NCBI GenBank assembly: GCA_020052325.1
Contig: JAGVPF010000134.1
Span: 1-10,424, forward strand
Origin: an archaeon
GTDB taxonomy: Archaea > Micrarchaeota > Micrarchaeia > Anstonellales > Bilamarchaeaceae
DNA length: 10,424 nt
Direction: 5' to 3'
The position numbers and the translations under genes are program-made. Under the pieces are notes generated by a model. It was given only the letters and a program-made list of their open reading frames with translations. It was not told the DNA's origin and did not search any database. Shown in pieces: positions 6,498-10,424 of this stretch. Position 1 is the first letter of the stretch. Every line of letters begins with the position of its first letter.

Positions 6498-8398
6498 AGG
6501 ACATCGCTCAGCCGGTCTATCGGAACGAACGATATCATGCCGTTTGACTGCTGTATCCTGAAACGGGCCCTCTCGGACTCGCTCATGCCATCAAGGATGC
6601 GCTTCTCCTCGGCCTTGTCGTCGACTATGATGACACCCTTCCCGCGGAAGACCTCGCCCACGAAGCCGAGCTCGAAATCCTTCGTCACGAATTTGTCGCC
6701 CTCTTCCCGGAACGGGGTGCCGCTTTCTATTAGCTTCTCCCGGACCATGCGGCGGAGCACGTTGCGCATCACAACGCCCTCGCCCTTAAGCTGGTAGTAG
6801 TCGCGGTGCGTCTCGAGCCTGCCTGCGCCTACAAGCTTCTTGAGTATCTCCTCCACGTTGCCCTCCGTGACGTCGGCCCCGTTCGTGAGGTACCTTTTCA
6901 GCGACACGGAGAACTCATGGAGCGACAGAGGCGATTTCCCAAGCTTCATGTCCTTCCGTATCATGGAGAAGCTCTCGAGCGCCCGCTCGGTGGGAAGCGC
7001 CATTTCCTGCCGGACATAGTCCGCGCTGTCGCCGAACCTGAGGCGGTACGTCGGCCTGCGCGAAACCCTTGCACCGAAGTACACCACTGCGATAAGCGCG
7101 AATGCGGGGACGCCGTATTTGAGGTAGAACTCGAACACCGGGTCTTCCTGGTTGTCCACCTTGAGCGGAATCGTCGCCCCGCCTATCTGGATCGTGAAGA
7201 GGTTCTCCCCGCGCTCGAGCTTGGCAGCGATGACCATCGTGCCGTCGCTGATGAAGTACTTCCTTTTCGGCGAATTGCCGAGCGACACAAGGGCCTCGGC
7301 ACCGTCGAGCGGCTTGCCGTCCACCATGACGGAGAACACGCAGGTGTAGCCGCGCTTGTCAATCAGCTTGATTTCCGTGTCCTTGACATGGAGCAGGCCG
7401 CTCGCGATTACGCCGTCGTTGTCGTCCACGATGAGTATGTACTCGCCCGGCTCGGAATACTCGAACTTCTTGATGAACACGTTCTCGTCTGTTACCCTGC
7501 GCAGCTGCTCGTGCTCGATGACCTTGCCGTTCTTCCGAACTGAAAGGAACGCGGTGCCGTTCGTCTTGTTGAGGGTGTACTGCAACGAGGATTTCTCCCA
7601 GGGGAATATCGAGCCGGGGTTCGGCGTGAGCGACTGGCCCGCCGAATGCAGCTTCGGCGAATCGAAGATGCCATGCAGGTCATCGAAGTCGTACACGATG
7701 CGCATGTAGCCGGTGCGGTTGAATGGCACGGTCGCGGTCTTGAGGCCGTCGCCGAAAACGCGGTATGTCGTGGAGTTGCGGGCCATCCATGAAGAGAACA
7801 GGACCACCCTGTCCAATGACACGTTGCCTGCGTCCAAAAAGTCGTCCAGCGTGCCGTTGTAGACGACCACCCGCGATTTCTGCGCAGGGCTAAGCCCGTC
7901 GTACCAGTTGAGCCGCTTTATGCCGCTGCTTAGGAGCAGGTCCTTGCCGCCGATGTAGATTATCGTGCCGTTCGAGGAGTTCTGCTGCAGGTTGAAGAGG
8001 GCGTATGATGGAATGGCCCCCGTGGGAATGATGTAGATGCCGTCCCCGATTTTAGGCTCGTCTGTGACTTTAACGGTGAACCCGTAATCCTCCAGGGCCT
8101 TTATCTGCAGGATGAGGTCCGGGAGCCTGGTAGCCTGGACAGCCTGGCTGTCGTTGATGATTGTGACGATACGCTTGGGCTCGCGGTCAAAGCTCAGGAC
8201 GGTGAGGTTCCCGCTTCCGCGGTAGTTGTACACGCCGTAAATGTAATCCGAGGCCGCACCCGTCTCCAGCACCGAGAACGAGGTGGGGGAGGACTCCTTC
8301 TTCTCTATGACGACATCGGACAGCAGCACGACCACTATGCCCCCCAGCATGAGGAGGAGAATGGCGATAAGCCCGATGAATACCGTCCGCAGCCTCAT
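6494..8398 (-). CDS. Membrane-spanning protein with glycosylated ectodomain and cytoplasmic winged-helix-like region
   Basis: No named family is recognised in this 634-residue protein. Residues 7-28 form an uncleaved signal anchor after MRLR, and a second membrane segment spans about 427-444, followed by the basic run RVSRRPTYRLR. Topology is therefore N-in, ~400 residues outside, ~190 residues inside. The outside part has an alpha/beta-looking region (about 50-165) and then beta-rich Ig-like stretches, one with the YSEPGEYILIV pattern (314-324). All 10 N-X-S/T sequons fall at residues 64-282 and none in the cytoplasmic part, consistent with this topology. Inside, residues 488-538 look like a winged helix (LSLHEFSVSLKRYL ... 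VEEILKKLVGAGRLETH ... YYQLKG), and 543-580 may hold a second, weaker one. It could be a one-component surface sensor or an envelope scaffold. Both ends overlap neighbours by 4 bases (ATGA). Confidence 0.85.
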   Translation of the reverse strand: MRLRTVFIGLIAILLLMLGGIVVVLLSDVVIEKKESSPTSFSVLETGAASDYIYGVYNYRGSGNLTVLSFDREPKRIVTIINDSQAVQATRLPDLILQIKALEDYGFTVKVTDEPKIGDGIYIIPTGAIPSYALFNLQQNSSNGTIIYIGGKDLLLSSGIKRLNWYDGLSPAQKSRVVVYNGTLDDFLDAGNVSLDRVVLFSSWMARNSTTYRVFGDGLKTATVPFNRTGYMRIVYDFDDLHGIFDSPKLHSAGQSLTPNPGSIFPWEKSSLQYTLNKTNGTAFLSVRKNGKVIEHEQLRRVTDENVFIKKFEYSEPGEYILIVDDNDGVIASGLLHVKDTEIKLIDKRGYTCVFSVMVDGKPLDGAEALVSLGNSPKRKYFISDGTMVIAAKLERGENLFTIQIGGATIPLKVDNQEDPVFEFYLKYGVPAFALIAVVYFGARVSRRPTYRLRFGDSADYVRQEMALPTERALESFSMIRKDMKLGKSPLSLHEFSVSLKRYLTNGADVTEGNVEEILKKLVGAGRLETHRDYYQLKGEGVVMRNVLRRMVREKLIESGTPFREEGDKFVTKDFELGFVGEVFRGKGVIIVDDKAEEKRILDGMSESERARFRIQQSNGMISFVPIDRLSDVL

Positions 8399-9753
8399 AG
8401 GTCCAACCTTGCCGATGTCAGGAAATCCACGTCATTCTTATATAAGTCCCGGATGTCTTTGAGTTCCAGTTTGAGCATGAGGGGGCGCTCGAGCGAAAGG
8501 CCCCAGGCGAGCACCGGATAGACCCCGGCCAGCGGAATGCTGACCTCTGGGCGGAAGATGCCGGCCCCGCCAAGCTCCATCCACTGCTTGCGCTCCTCGA
8601 AATAAACCTCGATTTCCACGCTCGGCTCCGTGTAGGGGAAGAAGCTCGGGCGGAACCGTATCTTCTCGAACCCGAGCTTCCGGTAAATCTCCTTGAGCAT
8701 GCCGAGGAGGTCGGTAAACGTCGCGCCCTCCCAGGCTACGATGCCTTCGACCTGGTGGAATTCGGCCAGGTGCTTGTAGTCCGTCGCCTCGTTTCGGAAG
8801 ACGCGCCCGATTGCGAAGTATTTGTGGGGCAATTTATCGCGGATGTTTGCGACATAGCGCGCTGAAACGGCGGTGGTGTGGGTGCGCAGGACCGTCCTTG
8901 ACGCCTCTTTGGGGTCCCATTTGCACTTCCAGCCCTCCTCGTGCGCCTTTTTTACGCGCGACACGAGCGCATCATCATCAGGAAGCGGGGAATCCCCCTT
9001 GATATAGAACGTGTCTGCGAGCTCGCGCGCCGGGTGGTCCTGGGGCTGGAAAAGTGCGTCGAAGTTCCAGAACGAGCTTTCGATGATGTCGCCTTCCATC
9101 TCCTGGAAGCCCAGCTCGGACATTATGGTCTTGATTTTCCGTGTCAGGAGCGTGACGGGATGGTTCTTTCCGATTGCCGCGTTTTGGCCAGGGACATTCA
9201 CGTCGAATTTCTCCTCGAAAAGAGACCAGTCGATTTTCTTCCCGCTGTAGCGCACCGTGCTCTTGCGCACCATTTTCCGCTCAAGGAGGCGCCTCTCGAA
9301 AAGCTCTTCGAGGATTTCCAAATCGTCGCAGCGCCCGGCCTTCCTTATCTGGGCCACTGCGGCCTCCATTCCGCGGATGGCTAAGTCCACATCACTCTGG
9401 CTTTTTTCCGCAACGAGCTTCCCGCCTTCGACCGCGACGAACCCCTTCACTCGCGCCCAGCGGATGCCTATGGATTTTTCAGCCTGCGTCAGGTCGCTAA
9501 TGGAGCCGCCGGAAAGGGCTTTCTTGTATACCGAGGCTTCCGGGAAGCCCGCTGAAACGTAGCCTTCGAGCTCCGGCGTGGGGATGCCGTTGGCGGATTC
9601 TGCGGTCTCTATCAAGGCAAAGCCTTCGCCTTTTAGCGCCTCGGCTATCCGCCTGACGCTGTCCTCGTTCAGGCCGCTTTTTTCGGATATGGCGGCAATC
9701 GTCATGCCCTCGATGCAAATCAGCCGTAGAACCTTGTCCGTCCCCTTGTACAT
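8395..9753 (-). CDS. pheS: Phenylalanyl-tRNA synthetase alpha subunit
   Basis: PheS is the catalytic class II subunit of the PheST heterotetramer that charges tRNA-Phe in the cytoplasm. The 452-residue protein has an N-terminal winged-helix region (about 5-50), then the class II core: a motif 1 region (HPVTLLTRKIKTIM, 198-211), the FQPQDHPARELADTFY block (235-250), motif 2 (FRNEATDYKHLAEFHQVEG, 319-337), FRPSFFPYTEPSVE (367-380), the MELGGAGIFRPEV block (392-404) and motif 3 GLSLERPLML (418-427). ERP in motif 3 is the archaeal/eukaryotic form, not the bacterial ERLAM/ERLTM. No pheT follows; the next gene encodes a membrane protein, so the beta subunit must be encoded elsewhere. The start ATG overlaps the TAA of the upstream surface-protein gene by one base, with GAGGG just upstream. 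All catalytic blocks seem intact. Confidence 0.96.
   Translation of the reverse strand: MYKGTDKVLRLICIEGMTIAAISEKSGLNEDSVRRIAEALKGEGFALIETAESANGIPTPELEGYVSAGFPEASVYKKALSGGSISDLTQAEKSIGIRWARVKGFVAVEGGKLVAEKSQSDVDLAIRGMEAAVAQIRKAGRCDDLEILEELFERRLLERKMVRKSTVRYSGKKIDWSLFEEKFDVNVPGQNAAIGKNHPVTLLTRKIKTIMSELGFQEMEGDIIESSFWNFDALFQPQDHPARELADTFYIKGDSPLPDDDALVSRVKKAHEEGWKCKWDPKEASRTVLRTHTTAVSARYVANIRDKLPHKYFAIGRVFRNEATDYKHLAEFHQVEGIVAWEGATFTDLLGMLKEIYRKLGFEKIRFRPSFFPYTEPSVEIEVYFEERKQWMELGGAGIFRPEVSIPLAGVYPVLAWGLSLERPLMLKLELKDIRDLYKNDVDFLTSARLDL
8437..8446 (-). promoter_or_regulatory. Possible internal TATA box before the 634-residue membrane protein gene
   Basis: CTTATATAAG, a perfect palindrome, lies in the 3' end of pheS about 43 bases upstream of the next ATG, so a transcript from it would carry a leader of roughly 17 bases. 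The same bases encode part of the conserved PheS segment DLYKND, which lowers the weight of the match. Confidence 0.25.
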
Positions 9754-10424
9754 TATCCCTCGCCCCTGCGCTTAGCCATCGTTATGTAAAGGAAAGTGCC
9801 TATAAGGATTATCACGAGCGCGACGACCGCAAGGCCCTGCGGGCTCCCGAGCATTCTGCTCGTCCCCAGGAATATCGAGCCGAAGAAGTCCGACACCTCC
9901 TTGTCGATGCTGTCCTCGACATCGAAGACGAGCGAGAACTTGACAAGCACGATGTCGGTCCATGTCAGGGAGTCGATTGTGGCCGGAAGGTGGAGGCTGG
10001 AATCGGCCGGCTGCGGGTTCACATCGAGAAGCACGCTGTCGGAGGGCATGTTGATTGTCAGGTAGATGTTGTCCTCCAGTATTATGTTCCCTTCGGGGGT
10101 GGTCGTGAATGCGAGCGATGAGGGATTAATCGTGTACCTTCTCGTCCTGGGCTTGTATTTCTCTATTTTGAAAAGCCCGGTGCCGCTCTCCAACCCGAGC
10201 GTCTGGTTGTCCGTATATGTCGGATAGGCCATGTAATCGAGGATGAGCTCCCCATGGCATATGCCCTGGATGGGGTTGCATTTCGTCCGGGGCTGCGGCC
10301 TCATGCGCAGGTCCCGGATGTCCACCTTGGCCGGATTCACGTGGAATTTCACGTCTTTGAGCGCTGTGTTCGTGGACCAGAATGAAAGCTCGTTGTTGGA
10401 TATGCCGCTGTCATAAAGCGAGCT
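9753..10424 (-). CDS. C-terminally membrane-anchored surface protein (5'-truncated), function unknown
   Basis: The frame is open to the window edge, giving the last 223 residues of a longer protein. The GTG at 10352 is internal, since 24 in-frame codons precede it without a stop. The visible part is beta-strand-rich and probably extracytoplasmic. It has a Cys pair (C49, C56 of the visible part), one sequon (N73-Q-T), and a single C-terminal membrane helix (about 197-216) ending in the basic stop-transfer AKRRGEG. This gives an N-outside, C-inside topology and implies a signal peptide upstream of the window. The gene overlaps the pheS start by one base (TAATG), so it leads or continues the operon that includes pheS. 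I recognise no family; it may work with the other two surface proteins of the operon. Confidence 0.8.
   Translation of the reverse strand, partial: SSLYDSGISNNELSFWSTNTALKDVKFHVNPAKVDIRDLRMRPQPRTKCNPIQGICHGELILDYMAYPTYTDNQTLGLESGTGLFKIEKYKPRTRRYTINPSSLAFTTTPEGNIILEDNIYLTINMPSDSVLLDVNPQPADSSLHLPATIDSLTWTDIVLVKFSLVFDVEDSIDKEVSDFFGSIFLGTSRMLGSPQGLAVVALVIILIGTFLYITMAKRRGEG

Noticed and set aside
6806..7543. Long + strand open frame (245 codons) opposite the 634-residue membrane protein gene
   Set aside because: It is an antisense shadow in GC-rich coding sequence. The - strand protein has coherent topology and overlaps both neighbours as in an operon; the + strand translation has no domain or membrane logic.
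9781..9790. TATA-like TTTACATAAC (- strand) 33 bases before pheS
   Set aside because: It is a poor match to the archaeal consensus and lies in the coding sequence of the upstream gene's membrane helix; the one-base gene overlap already explains pheS expression.
9753..10352. GTG at 10352 as start of the surface protein upstream of pheS
   Set aside because: The frame stays open for 24 further codons to the window edge, and the protein lacks a signal peptide at this GTG although its C-terminal anchor requires export.

Overview
The window looks like a gene-dense, moderately GC-rich archaeal chromosome segment. Archaeal origin is supported by an archaeal-type D-aminoacyl-tRNA deacylase (DtdA), a pheS of archaeal/eukaryotic type (motif 3 reads GLSLERPLM), a stand-alone TRAM-domain protein, TadA/TadC-like secretion genes, and TATA-like boxes about 26 bases upstream of start codons, which suggests leaderless transcription. 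A small-genome (for example DPANN-like) lineage is possible, but that is only an impression from gene density and overlaps. I saw no rRNA, tRNA, CRISPR array or insertion sequence, and no gap between genes approaches 300 bases.

Left block, + strand (1-4137): five tightly packed genes. They are the C-terminal part of a type II/IV secretion ATPase, its polytopic TadC/FlaJ-type membrane partner, a PAP2-family lipid phosphatase, a SEC59/VTE5-type CTP-dependent polyprenol kinase-like protein, and dtdA. Junctions are adjacent or overlap by 4-8 bases, apart from a 15-base gap before the phosphatase. A TTTATAA box at 2239-2245 could start a separate transcript there. The phosphatase and kinase pair could recycle the lipid carrier used for protein glycosylation.

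Middle (4143-5169): a HAD-family phosphatase on the - strand and a TRAM protein on the + strand are divergent. One AT-rich box (4764-4771) lies exactly midway between the HAD start codon and an upstream + strand ATG at 4793. That ATG opens a 28-codon reading frame that stops just before the TRAM gene. It is either a short leader or uORF, or the displaced N-terminus of TRAM (one extra G in a G run would fuse the two).

Right block, - strand (10424 down to 5211): four genes with 1- or 4-base overlaps. They are the C-terminal part of a surface protein with a C-terminal membrane anchor, pheS, a 634-residue protein with a glycosylation-site-rich ectodomain and a cytoplasmic winged-helix-like region, and a 428-residue secreted protein with 22 N-X-S/T sequons, an LPITG motif and a C-terminal membrane anchor. 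pheS is thus embedded in an operon of uncharacterised cell-surface proteins. This block holds the most novel material. A link between its sequon-rich proteins and the lipid-carrier enzymes on the other strand is inference.
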